This document shows positions 35,765 through 47,900 of a stretch of 64,000 nucleotides of DNA, piece after piece. Position 1 is the first letter of the stretch. Each line of letters opens with the position of its first letter. The notes below the pieces were generated by a model, which did no database searches, was not told the origin of the DNA, and saw only the letters and a program-made list of their open reading frames with translations. A program made the position numbers and the translations under genes. Location: the NCBI RefSeq assembly GCF_943734655.1, contig NC_071354.1, positions 74,812,838 through 74,876,837 of the forward strand, given 5' to 3'. The DNA is from Sabethes cyaneus (taxonomy: Eukaryota > Arthropoda > Insecta > Diptera > Culicidae).

Positions 35765-36245
35765 TCCGTCTACAGATGATCTTACCCATTAGTGAGTTAA
35801 ACTTTTCTAAAAAATACAAAAATGGCAATATTGAAAAAAGGATGAGTCAATCACTAGATAATTTTATTAGCTTTGAAACAAAAAAAGGAGCAAGAGAATT
35901 GGTTGAGCCGGTCTTAAGATATTTACGGTACCGACTTTGAAAACCTGGTTTCGAGAAAAACGGTATTAAAAATTTAATTAGAAATTGGAGCTAATTTTCA
36001 AATTCAAACTAGAATTAAAATTAGACATGACATAGTACTTAAACTTGGAATTGAATTGGACCTAAAATACTGCTTAAAACAACAATTGAAACTAGATCAA
36101 TTTTAAGATCTAAAAGTTTGAGTTAAAAGTGTACTTTAAAAGCCAAAAGTGGAAAACACAAAAGTCATAACTTTAGGAAGAAGTAAAATGCAAAAATGCA
36201 GAAGCCAAACGATGAAAACAAAACCTTTAAATATCAGAAGCTAAG
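35765..36245. other. A-rich low-complexity DNA
   Basis: Degenerate phrases such as TTGAAACTAG and AATTGGA. Looks like decayed simple repeat leading into the 7-bp array. Confidence 0.45.
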
Positions 36246-36246
36246 A

Positions 36247-36606
36247 GTCAAAAGTTAAAAGTTAAAAGTTAAAAGTTAAAAGTTAAAAGTTTAAAGTTTA
36301 AAGTTTAAAGTTTAAAGTTTAAAGTTTAAAGTTAAAAGTTAAAAGTTAAAAGTTAAAAGTTAAAAGTTAAAAGTTAAAAGTTAAAAGTTAAAAGTTAAAA
36401 GTTAATAGTTAAAAGTTAAAAGTTAAAAGTTAAAAGTTAAAAGTTAAAAGTTAAAAGTTAAAAGTTAAAAATTAAAAGTTAAAAGTTAAAAGTTAAAAGT
36501 TAAAAGTTAAAAGTTAAAAGTTAAAAGTTAAAAGTTAAAAGTTAAAAGTTAAAAGTTAAAAGTTAAAAGTTAAAAGTTAAAAGTTAAAAGTTAAAAGTTA
36601 AAAGTT
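36247..36606. repeat. 7-bp tandem array (AAAAGTT)n
   Basis: About 50 units of AAAAGTT with a block of the AAAGTTT variant near 36,288-36,330. Degenerate repeats extend on both sides to about 36,860. Confidence 0.95.
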
Positions 36607-36876
36607 GAAAGTCAACGGTCAAAAACCAAAACGTAAGTCAGAAGTCATATTTCAAAAGTGAAAATTGATAAGTCAAAATTAAGATGTCAGAATTCAAAAG
36701 TTCAAATTTGTAAGTAAAAGTTAAAATTTTACTTGGACTTTTACTTCAATATGAACAGGAAATTGGACTTAAATTAAACTCGAAATTAAACTGGAAATTG
36801 AATTTGAAAATGAACTTAAATTGAAATTGAACTTAAATGGGCTTAAATTGGACTTCAATTGGACTTGGAACAGGCG

Positions 36877-37165
36877 CACTATGGGATGAAACCCAAATCT
36901 AGGTGGTCAAAGGTAATTTCGCTTAAACCGTTAATCCTAGGTATATAGTATCTTCGGAGAAAATTTCAACTTCCGCATTTTTTTATGTATTTCACATTAG
37001 GGTGGCCATCATAGTAAACGAGTGCAAAACATAAACTTTTTATGGCTTAAGTTAGCTGAATAAAATGTTCAGCAAAGTTAAAGAACATTAAATTTTTAAT
37101 TACTTCGCTAAAGAAATGAAAGTCCTATCTCTTATGGTTGATAGGATGGAGCAAATTAAAGTTTT
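36877..37165 (+). mobile_element. Diverged Transib-like terminus
   Basis: Starts CACTATGGGATG. It shares, in the same order and similar spacing, the features of the 23,836 inverted repeat: TTAGGGTGG about 135 bp in, then an AAAGTT...AATTACTTCGC...AAGAAA..AAAGT..TATCTC block. No matching right end (CATAGTG) was found downstream, so it is either a fragment or ends in diverged sequence by about 37,560. Confidence 0.5.
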
Positions 37166-37769
37166 CCGGACGGAGTAGACCTAAAAAAATCAGTTTTTTC
37201 TTAATATCTCCTTTCGTGTTTATTTCTCACAAATCTTGCCTTCTGAGCACTTTCACATCCAATGAAACCGCACATTTTGTTTGAAGAAATCCAGTCGCTA
37301 TCTCCTTCGGTTCTGTAGCTATAGGCATTATTTCTAAAAAAAATATGCGTTTTTCAAATGCCAAACGTAAAAACTGCTCAAAAGCAGCAAATCAAATTTT
37401 GTATAGATGTTTAGTAATATATTGAACACCGAAATAAATTGAGATCGCATCGGTACAGGTGAGCCCTTTTTTGCTAGACCGTATTGAATAATGAAGAAAA
37501 AATTATCGTTTTACTTACCAAACTCACAATTTTTACATTAATAGAATGGATTAAAAAGCGAAAATAAGTCTAAAGGTTTGTATTTATCTTAATCATCTGT
37601 AATCACCTTCTGAAGGTGGCTCTGGGTTTTTTTTGACCTGGTAAACCTGGAATAATTAATGGAGGAATGCTAACTTATGCAGAGGAGGAGTTGCCATTAA
37701 AACTAGTGTTCCAGCTGGTTAACTATCGGAAATACATACTTGTAAGTAAATTTGCAAATAGAAGAAAAT

Positions 37770-37905
37770 TGAGGTCATGGAGCGGCTAGCGCGTTCTCCG
37801 CATCCCAGCTCCATTGAGAATCTATGGGAAGATGTCGAATACGCTGTTTCCGAAACAAAAACGAAAAATACTGTTAAGAGCATTGAGCTATAACTTGTGA
37901 TTCGT
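37770..37905 (+). pseudogene. Tc1-type transposase C-terminal relic
   Basis: Translates as RLARSPHPSSIENLWEDVEY, matching the conserved end of the Tc1 DDE domain (normally SPDLNPIENLW). The catalytic Glu of IENLW is kept, but the PDLN part is degraded. A TAA follows after about 20 codons. Confidence 0.7.
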
Positions 37906-37909
37906 GGGC

Positions 37910-38445
37910 GGCAATATCTTCTTCCCGATGTCAATGACTTGGGGACTCAATGCCGAGGCACTGCGCAGCTGTTATTAAAATAGGCTACCCAGACCTCCCC
38001 GATTTGGGGGGACAGTCCTGGGCTTAGATGACTTTTCGCGGAATCTGTCCTGCATTGAATAATTTTATTCAAATGCAGTCACTGTTTTTCTGCAGTGAAT
38101 AAAATACTTTAGGTAAAATAGAATTTCTGTATAAATTACGAAAATTTTCTGAAGATCTATGCTAATAAAGAATAATGAAAATATGTACATTCAGACAACA
38201 AGTACAAGTGGATACATAAGTTACAAGATAAATTGTTAACCTTTTGTCCTTTTAATCACACATCTTACACGCTGAACCTGAATACTGATATTTTTTGTAC
38301 AATGACTTTTTGGAAATAAAACGGATTTTAGGAAATAACAAATGAATTTCTAAAAACAACACATACACTCTTTAGTACTTATAGCAATGCCCATTAACAT
38401 ATATATCGAATTGATGCATTAATTTACAAGTGTTTTTAGTTTTAA
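37910..38445. other. intergenic DNA, no gene seen
   Basis: AT-rich with no recognised gene. Confidence 0.4.
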
Positions 38446-38449
38446 CCAC

Positions 38450-40185
38450 AAATTGCTACGCTCCACTAAGATCCAAATCCAACAAAACTGCCACATTGCT
38501 TCGAGAGCTTTTTAAAGAATTGTACTGGTCTCGACCGCTTACACTATAGTTTACTGATCTTGGCTGATGGTAAAACTCAATTTAGCGTTAAAAGATAACC
38601 ATGGCACGCATAAAGCGTCTCTCCCTTTATATCTAGTCCTTCGAAATTAAACGAAGGGAAAAATAGAATGCTGCCACACCCGTTAGTTTTTCCCGTGCGG
38701 CTATTTTCTTTCGTCCGCTAGTCAAACCGGCTAAGACAGAAGCAAAAGGAAGTGAAACACATTACCAACTACAATCCAGCAGACGGGGCGTAACATTTCA
38801 GCACGTGTGTCGCGTTGCTTTTCGAAAGGCCTGCTGCCTCACACCATCATCGCATCGATATCACTCACTCGTCAGCTCAGTCAATTCGGACCATATCATC
38901 ATCAGTCTTCATCATTCGTAGAAAGAGATTACACTGACTGGACTGGACTGGACTGGACCTGCATTAACAAAAGCGTCTACCCCAAAGGACCTACTTGAAA
39001 GCAATGCTTTCCGGGAATATCTACTATTTGTCATAAAATGGGAATGAAAAACTTCAGTGAAAGGTGATTATATTAGACGAGATGAGTTAATGTCGCCATC
39101 GAGCTGGAGATTTTTATTGCGTTCGGAAGAGTCCCTATCAGACCGTCAAAACAATTATTATCTTGAATATGATGGTACAAGCTTTCGTGTTTGCTTCTCC
39201 ACTGTTTCGTGTTAGAAGTGTTATTATTTGTATTCTGTTAGGCACATTAATGAAAATGTTATAATGTGCCAATGTTAGAAAATGATCGAAATTATCTAGG
39301 TAGATCTCCTATTGGTAAACTCACTATCATGAACCCTAGAAACGGTTAAAGGGAGAAGCTTTACTTAAAATTCTACAAACATCAACAAGCTAAATGACAG
39401 AAATAAAATCGTTTCCCCTACTAACAGCAATCCTTTCCCAAGCTCTGCTCGTCCTGGCCACAGCATGATTCTATTGGTACAAGCTTATCCGGGTTATGGG
39501 TTCGGAACGCGCGGGACGTTAGTTTTATGATTCCCAATTCATGAAAGCATTCTCGTTAAACATCCGCTCATCGCTGGACAAAAATCCAATAAACAGCTGA
39601 CGTTCTGGTAAGGAAGCACATGTAAGACACCAGGATGCCGTCGGTCGCCGAATAAATGCTCCCACTGATATATTCTGGTGGACGTTTCCTAAATTTATCT
39701 TGTCATTGGATGTCCACAAAGATATCGTCAATTTACCGGAATATCAAAGATTGTATCGACTGAAAGAGACGAAAGGTTCGCTGCGATGTTATTGCTTTGT
39801 ACACAATCATTGTAATGCACGCTGCATGGAGATTTCCTTCGCATGGTTCAGGAGGTGTAAGGCGAGGAATGAAAGGTGGGTAGCAAAAGCTAAGTCCATT
39901 TCCTGCAAAGCGTTGCAGCAACAATCTGTTGACGGAGAAACAGTGCAATTGCAACTGGTATCTTCATGAGTTGCATTCGGGGATATTGTGTTGAACAAGG
40001 GAGTGACTGATGTACAAAATAATTGAATCTCGAAAGCAACATAAAGATTGAGGTTGTATCAGTAGTGCCTGTACAAGTAGTGAGCTTTAGCAATTGATAG
40101 TGACAAATTGGATGTATTCCAATTTAAACGCTGGTGAAACATGTGAAATGATTGTGAACGGTTATTGTTCGAATAAAATAGATTG
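38450..40185. repeat. Segmental duplication, copy B
   Basis: Collinear partner of 19,195-21,025, offset by about 19.2 kb and in the same orientation. The best-preserved block is near 39,561-39,598 (CCGCTCATCGCTGGAC and flanks), essentially identical for about 37 bp to copy A at 20,341-20,377. A short (ACTGG)n run at 38,935-38,955 is specific to this copy. Confidence 0.7.
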
Positions 40186-40189
40186 GATT

Positions 40190-41570
40190 TCATTTCGATT
40201 TGCCACAATTTTATTTATTCGGGTAGTAGAAAGGTACGGCCTTTGGAACTGTTTGCCTGTTTACAAAATAAAAGATGTTTTCTACAATTACCCTTCGAAA
40301 CGCATATTCAAATAGTTTTAGACCTACTGTTTTATCATCTTCAAAATGGTGGTCTGTGAATGATAAATGTGTGATTTTTCGAAACTTAATTCATCTCAAA
40401 TCTTAAGGTGAAAAAGCGTAGGTCAGATAAACTAAAAGAATACTAAACAGGAGGTTGCAAATATGTTGATTGACGTGCTCAACGCAGAGGTGCATATTCC
40501 GTTTGCAGATAGACTACCTTCATGTTAATTATGTGTAATATAGTTTTCTTATGAATGGCTTTGCCGAATGGTTTGACCACACCTCTCCTTTTTTGAAGAA
40601 TGGTGGAACCTTTCAAAGATTAATAATAATTTCCTGGCGATTGTTATTGAAAGTCGGAATATTTTTTTTTTATTTTTAGTAAACTTAGCTTTTCTTCGCT
40701 GCTTTACTCGTTTTGTGAACTTAGTTATTGCTATTGGATAAAATATTTTATATTCGAGGAGAACTTTACAGCGAACCAAGTGGCAAAGATGACCGAGTAC
40801 GGTGAACAGGGCATATTGTCCGGATAATTACCCTGTGAAAATGGTGTTTACTTCCTATCTAACAGCTAATAAATAACCTCTACACGACCATAACCTGCGA
40901 CTTTTGACGTAGAACTACGCCTCATTGCAAGGTTTGTCTAGGTAGTGGTCAAATTTTGAACGCGAATAAACTAGCGGTTTCGATCGATCGATTTTTAATA
41001 TTTTTGCACCGATCGAAAAATCTTCTACGCGTCGACCCAAATAAAGAAAACTATTGATTCTTAAGTGGGTATTGTTGGAAATTCATAAAAAATAAAACAT
41101 TGTCTAACTAGGAATTTTCGTTTTATGATTGGTTGAAAAAACCTTCCTAAAAAACTAATTCCCAAAAAAACTATACAAAGATATTTGTATCAATCAATTT
41201 TTCTAACCTTCTCCAACAATACACTAAATAATCAATTCACAAACCAATTTTTCAAATAATTGAAAATATTTGAGTAATAATATCTGTGACGTAAGTACCT
41301 CGAAAAGCGAAACAAATGGTACCACCGTTTTATGTTTTAACAAACACTGCTTATTTATAACATGAAAATTTCATCACGATTAATAGAGCAAAGAAAAATC
41401 TTTTATATTTTCATATACAGGTGGGATTATCCAGGTGAAAAAAAATTTAAATGGGTTAATTGAAATGTGTTGAACGTTTAAACCTATTTATCATGAAAAT
41501 TTTTTTTTTTTCAGCCGGATAATCGAGTTAGAGGTCGCACCAAGGCTTTCGGGTTTTTGATAAAATACAG
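40190..41570. other. intergenic DNA with a dispersed-repeat fragment
   Basis: 40,960-41,125 matches the dispersed repeat at about 5,020-5,200 (AATAAAGAAAACTATTGATT, then ACATTGTCTA...AGGAAT). Nothing else is recognised. Confidence 0.45.
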
Positions 41571-41578
41571 TTGCGAAT

Positions 41579-41865
41579 TTAGGTTTTCTTCAGCAACAAA
41601 ACGGCTTAAATGTTCGGCATTACACCACCTTCGGCGATGGCAGCCCTATTTACAAATTTGTTCAATAGTTTGTCTTTACGGATGGCCAGCTGCAAATAGC
41701 ATAGGAGAATGCTAATGCAGCTGGCTGTATTTAAAAGTTTTATTACTTTCAAATGCTTTATCACTAGGTAGCCGGATGCAAGTGTACCAACGCGTTCAGC
41801 GTAATTTGCCTTTCGCAGCAATCTAGCGAAAACAGGGAAATAGGACGACTTGAAGCTTGTTGTAG
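41579..41865 (-). pseudogene. Histone H2A pseudogene
   Basis: Read on the minus strand: LLRKANYAERVG, then a diverged central part, then LQLAIRKDKLLNKF and IAEGGVMPNI, then TAA where Gln is expected, then AVLLLKKT. These are the conserved blocks of canonical histone H2A in the right order (alpha1, loop, LQLAIRND, VLPNIQAVLLPKKT). FPV upstream (about 41,840) suggests the FPVGRIHR block with a deletion. There is no intact start, one nonsense codon, and the alpha2 helix is scrambled. No intron is expected in H2A, so a processed copy and a decayed tandem-cluster copy cannot be told apart. Confidence 0.8.
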
Positions 41866-41983
41866 CGACCCAACCGGGGCAGCGTGCTTTCTTCTCCTTC
41901 TTCTTCTAATTTCTGGTGTGCGTTAACTTGCTCCGCAGCAACTGATAGTACTGCGAAGAGTATACACTTATTTTATTTCAACA

Positions 41984-43679
41984 CTAGCTAACCCGACAAA
42001 CTTCGTATTGCCACAAATTAACCTGTGTTGTACATAAATCATGAATCTCGGATGATCTTTGTCACAATCTCGAGTTTTGCAAGCCCCCCAGTGGGCGGCG
42101 CTTCCGACGGCGGGTCACCGGCAACACTCGCGACCGTCTCGTCCTGAATGATCTAGTGTTACTATAGATAGTTTTTGTGGTCTTGTATTGACTAATGTTT
42201 TATGGAAGAGTCTCGAATTTCTCGAGTTCGATTAGTTTTTGAGTTTCGCAAAAATTTCTGTTTTATTTGTATGAGAGTCCTTATCCCCCTACCACAGGGG
42301 CGAGTGGTCTCTAACTATCGTAAAATAAATTCAAGACTCCAAAATCTCTCACATGATAAATTTGGTTCTATTTGCTTGATTAGTTCTCGAATTATGAGGA
42401 AATTTGTATTTCATTTGTATGGGAGCCCCCCCTCCTAAAGTGGGTAGGGGTCCCATTTCATCATAGAAAAAATTTTTGTCTCCAAAAACACCCACGTGCC
42501 AAATTTGGTTCCATTTGCTTGATTAGTTCTCGAGTTATGAGGCAATTTGTATTTCGTTTGTATAGGAGCCCCCCCTCTTAAAGTTGGGAGGGGTCCTAAT
42601 GCACCATAGAAAATATTATTGCCCTCGAAAACTTTCACATGCCAAATTTGGTTTCATTTGCTTGATTAGCTCTCGAGTTATGAGGAAATTTGTATTTCAT
42701 TTGTATAGGAGCCCCCCTCCTAAAGTGAGGAGGGGTCCCAGTTCATCATAGAAAACATTTTTGTCTCCAAAAACACCCACGTGTCAAATTTGGTTCCATT
42801 TGCTTGATTAGTTCTCGAGTTATGAGGAAATTTGTATTTCGTTTGTATAGGAGCCCCCCCTCTTAAAGTGGGGAGGGGTTCTAATTCACCATAGAAAATA
42901 TTCATGCCCTAGAAAACTTTCACATGCCAAATTTGGTTCCATTTGCTTGATTAATTCTCGAGTTATGAGGAAATTTGCATTTCATTTGTATAGGAGCCCC
43001 CCTTCCTAAAGTGGGGAGGGGTCCCAATTCATCATAGAAAAAAATTTTGTCTCCAAAAACACCCACGTGCCAAATTTTGTTCCATTTGCTTGATTAGTTC
43101 TCGAGTTATGAGGAAATTTGTATTTCGTTTGTATAGGAGCCCCCCCTCTTAAAGTGGGAAGGGGTCCTTATTCACCATAGAAAATATTCTTGCCCTCGAA
43201 AACTTTTACATGCCAAATTTTGTTCCATTTGCTTGATTAGTTCTTCAGTTATGAGGAAATTTGTATTTCATGTGTATAGGATCCCCCCCTCCTAAAACGG
43301 GGAGGGGTCCCAATTCATCATAGAAAAAATTTTTGTCTCCAAAAACAACCACATGCCAAATTTGGTTCCATTTGCTTAATTACTTCTCGAGTTATGAGGA
43401 AAATTGTGTTTCTTTGGTACAGGAGCCCCCCCTCTTAAAGTGGGTAGGGGTCCTAATTTACTATAGAAAATTTCTTGCCCTCGAAAACCTTCACATGCCA
43501 AGTTTGGTTCCATTTGCTTGATTAGTTCTCGAGTTATGAGGAAATTTGTATTTGTAACAGACAGACACCACAATAGATTACCACAATAGATCTAACTAAT
43601 GGTCGCAGTGGTCCAGGCTCCCATAAAAAAAAAAAAACAGACAGACAGACAGACAGAAATCCTTCTTTATAGGTATAGA
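41984..43679 (-). mobile_element. Helitron-like non-autonomous element, copy 2
   Basis: Inverted copy of 15,196-17,359: on the minus strand it starts TCTATACCTATAAAGAAGG after an A, has a short (GTCT)n run, and ends GTCGGGTTAGCTAG before a T. The ~210-bp 3' tail (41,984-42,220) is nearly identical to copy 1. The interior array alternates two ~143-bp unit types. A ~90-bp segment at 43,550-43,640 next to the microsatellite is not seen in copy 1. Confidence 0.62.
42230..43550 (-). repeat. Two-type tandem array (higher-order ~286 bp)
   Basis: Units alternate between one with CATCATAGAAAA...TTTTTGTCTCC (42,455, 42,735, 43,030, 43,318) and one with CACCATAGAAAAT...TTGCCCTCG (42,602, 42,888, 43,175, 43,462). 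That makes four AB dimers. ORFs across it are repeat translations. Confidence 0.8.
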
Positions 43680-43779
43680 TAATTCAACTACAATTTGAGT
43701 CCGTCCCATTTCCAAGTTTTGCCTTTTCATTATTTACGTAGTCAAACCTTTCCATCGATTGTTGATTTTGTATAGGTAA

Positions 43780-44165
43780 AACGAGTGGTGATTCGGTGAA
43801 CCGCGTCAGTTTGATGGAATTTTCTCACTTCGTGATTGGTAGGAAAAGACGCCATCGTAGTTCCAACAGGTCGGAGATTCTCTACGCCGATCTAAACCTA
43901 TACCAATTTGATATCTGGGCTTGGGAAGTAAGCCAAAACAAGCGACAAAGTTTTCTCGTCTACACAAGATTTTTCAACACCGCGATAAAACCTAGACCAT
44001 TTTGATGTCCTTGCTTGGGAAGTACGCCAGAAAGATTGACAAAGCCCCCTCGTGCCAACAAATTTCTTACGAATGTGGTTGAACCTAGTCCAATTTAATG
44101 TCTGTGGTACGGAAGAGTGCCAGAAAAAAATGACAAAAGTTCCTTGTCCAAACAGATCGCAAATT
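43780..44165. repeat. Tandem ~95-bp module, dispersed repeat copy 3
   Basis: Three successive versions of a module containing CCTARWCCAWTTTGATRTC...GGGAAGT...GACAAA at about 43,900, 43,995 and 44,088. One version occurs at 5,265-5,340. Confidence 0.55.
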
Positions 44166-44399
44166 TACGGCGTAACAAATAAGATAATTCAGATAATGTA
44201 TTTACATTATATGTGCATATGTGTGTGTGCCTGAGATTCTTCAAAAGGGGAATCTCATTGTCAAACTTAGACAACCAGATTAAAATTTCAAATATGGCTG
44301 CCAAGTAATGTGATTGGAAACTTCGCTGCAAAGTTTTAGAGCATATTATTACAAGAAATTTTGCTGAAGACAGTAACCTTCTATCTTTTCTACGAAGAT

Positions 44400-44937
44400 A
44401 GAAATATCCTATTTCTCATAGGTATATAAATCGTTAAAATCAATTTACCTGTTCTAGCACTTTTTGTAGTTGTTGTATGGCTTTTCCAAGTTTTACAAAG
44501 TTGTACAAACAGCAAAAATACCCAACTTTGCTGAATATAGTATACCTCTATCTTTACTTATTTCGTAACTGTAAAAATTATAATTTTACAAATACCTTGA
44601 TTTTGACCCCGATTCACTCGACTATGCGCAGACGGATGCAAATTAAATCACATGAATCAGAAACTATATCAAAAAACTATAAAATCCAGGAAATTTCATT
44701 TGTATCTGTCATAGTCGAGTAATTCGTCAAAATTAGGGTATTTTTTATAATAAAACTTCTACAATTTCTAAACAAGTAAAGATAGAGGCATATTATATTC
44801 AGAAAAGTTGAGTATTTTTAGTATTTATACAACTTTGTGAAACATGAAAAAGTCATACAACAACTACAAAAAGTGCTAAAATAGAAAAACTGGTCTTAAC
44901 GATTCATATATAAGAAATAAGTTATTTTGCAAAGTTC
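44400..44937. repeat. Foldback repeat, ~237-bp arms
   Basis: 44,400-44,636 and 44,701-44,937 are diverged reverse complements (shared GCACTTTTTGTAGTTGTTGT, CTCTATCTTTACTT, ACTCGACTATG) around a 64-bp centre. Outer ends and target duplication are not resolved. Probably a MITE with long inverted repeats. Confidence 0.6.
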
Positions 44938-44939
44938 TA

Positions 44940-47900
44940 GCTAATACGTTATTATTTTTCCAAACATAAAAGTTCAATATTTAGTAGCACTTCATCAAAA
45001 TTATAACCCCCATTAAATTTCGAGCTTCCTTCATCGTTATACCAACCGGAACCAGTGACAATAAAATAGTGCTCTATGTTCACCTGAAACTATTATTCAA
45101 CTTTAATTATGCAATTCGTTCTATGTTCTCTGGCAGTAAATCGATCGAATTCTACCATGCAAGTTCCTTCTCCACATGGAGGCAAGTGCGGTATCTAAGC
45201 TTCTTTACAATTCTAGTATTGTATGTTCACCTCTTCACTCCATTTTAACGAAGACTTTCCGCAAAAACCACAACATTCTACTGTCATTGTCATACCCATG
45301 TGTAACCTAACCTAACGGAGGGTGGGCATCTTTTGTCAACTGGCAAACAGGTTGAGTTTACAACCACACCAGCTGGAAGATTGTTCCGCAAAATTTGGTT
45401 TTGATGCTACTCCCGAGTCAGAAAGTATAATTAAATAAAAGTCAAAAATGAAGCTAACAGAACTTCCAGTAAAACAGGTTTGTCCTTTGCTCATACAATC
45501 AGCTTATAATAAACTTGCTTGTTACAAGCCATCTGGTTACGTTTACGTTAGTTTGCAGTGGAATCTGTCTAGTAAGAACGACAGAACAATTGTTAAATAG
45601 GTGGTAGACTTAAAGGGAAAACTTTTCGTCTATCTCACTTTCACACTTGTGATCGGTCTATTATTATGTAACTGTTGCTTTAATATCGACTAGAACCCAT
45701 TAATCCCCAGCATGTCGCGTAAATCCTTAACTAATCGACCAAAACGTTACAAAGTGATTGCTGTCCAATTCCACTCCGTTTAGCAGTGCTCGCAAGACGC
45801 TCTCCTTGGGCCAGCAGTTATGTTTCTCTGTTCTCGCTGAATTCACGCCAGAGCAGAGTTTCAGTGCTTCTGCCGGGTAGAAGCTGCCGACAATATAGAT
45901 ATGAATTATTTATAAAATATTACCATACTCGGATTCTGTGGGTTTCGGTTGGCTGAGCTAAGCTCCGGCGGAAGCCACCGACACACAAGCCCACGAGACA
46001 CGAGAGGATAATATTCCGAGCAGGAAGAGGGAAGCAGCATCGCCGTCGCACTGCGGCGGACAAATTCTTTTATCTTGACGAGCATTAAGTGATGTATATG
46101 TGAGAAAAGGAGAAGGAATGTGTCGCTTGAAAATTGGTACACCCAACCGTGGGAATGGATATTGAAATAGTTCTGTCCAGTGCCAGCTGCTGCTGTTACA
46201 AATGCAGGACAATGCGCAATAGGGTGGGTATTGTACGAAGTATATTAGAATACTTTCAAAGTACTCAGTAAAAGTTTTATATTTCATTATTTCATTGACT
46301 AGCGGTAAGTTTTGAACTTTGAACATTTTAGAAAACAGCAATCAAATTTTAAAACTTTTAAATTATTATCTATCACAGCTAGATTTCGAATTACGTCCTC
46401 TCTAGCACACAGGATACATACAAATACGTATGATTATATATGACTGTTAGCTAACGAGTTTTAGAACGCAGGAGCTAAGCGACGTGCAGAAGATTTAAAC
46501 GATTGATCTGATTTACCGTCCACTGGCAGATGTTTTTTATCAGCTTTTATAAAATGGAAAAGCTGCTCTGTTTTCAGCCAACGAGAGACTCTTGCTTTCG
46601 AAGCAAACACAAACGCCCCGGGCCGGGGTGACCATAGTGGCTGCGTATGGCACACTCAACTCCGATTGCCGAGGGCTGCTGCTGGGTGGAATTCAAATAA
46701 CAAAGAGAGTAGATTTCCATTTAGGAAACTTTTTTTATTTATTTGTCAGCCAGTTAAGTATCGGTAGTTCAATTGGATTGGCCGGAGAGAATTTTACGAT
46801 TTGTTTTCATTCTTGAAATGATTATCCGGTCCTGGGTTTGGTTAGCAAATTGGAGGTGTAATAGGATACTGTGTGAGACAGATAAAACATTTCTAGCACA
46901 TGGAAAAAGATTTCCAACATAAAACATTTCAGACGTGAATCGGACAACTAGCCCTCGGAGGATGTCTGTAACGGATGTGGTGGTACAGCAGACATACCAT
47001 TACTTTTCACAATTTTCATCAGCATGCAGAAATGGGCAAACCCTTTCGCTTTGGAGCAGACCAGTCGAGCATCACAAATATGTTCTATTCAAATGTGATA
47101 TAAAATCATGAATCATTCAACAATTTGAACGTTTTTGGACTACTGAAAGCTTTTAGACAGTTTCCTGTACTTGTATTTACATTAATATATACTGAAAGAA
47201 GATTTCTATTGTTTCAGTAGCATAAAGGCGTTATGGGAATTAGTTTTGGTATAGCAACTGCAAGCAAGTAATAGTCTAAATATCCTGGTTATCTCGCATC
47301 GTCCAAATATATGGTGGAAGAAATACATATTTATCGACGTTTACGTAAACTGCCGCTACTCGCAAAACAGTCCCATTTTCTATGGGATTGTAGATGGGCG
47401 AGTAGCAGCAGTAAATGGAAAACCAAATTTATGCCTTCAGTTAAACTCAGATTATTTTATCACACTCGAGCCTGATTACGGAGTAAAAACAAAACCACCG
47501 TAATTATAAAACAATATTTAAAAAATTCGAGGACGTCTAAATTTTTAATGGAAGGAAAATATTCTTTTGAATTTCCATGACTTCCAAGCTTCAACGAAAA
47601 ATTTTAACTACACTTCACGCATCCAGTTGACAGTTGATACTGGCGATACTAACATTAGGTTGTTAATTCAATAGTCTCAGAACATTTCATTTTTCGCTCA
47701 GCTTCACCCCATTGTGTTTCTAGTCTAGCACTCCGTGGATTCAGTGCGGTTCTAAAAATATAACTTAACTTTTGTGATTTGTTTGGCTACTCATACCGAT
47801 TGTTATGTCACAGAACTTTAGAATCATCCGACCATCACACTTACCAAAATAGATTGAATTTTGGTGGATTGTAAATTACAAAAAGTAAAAATCCAGCCAG

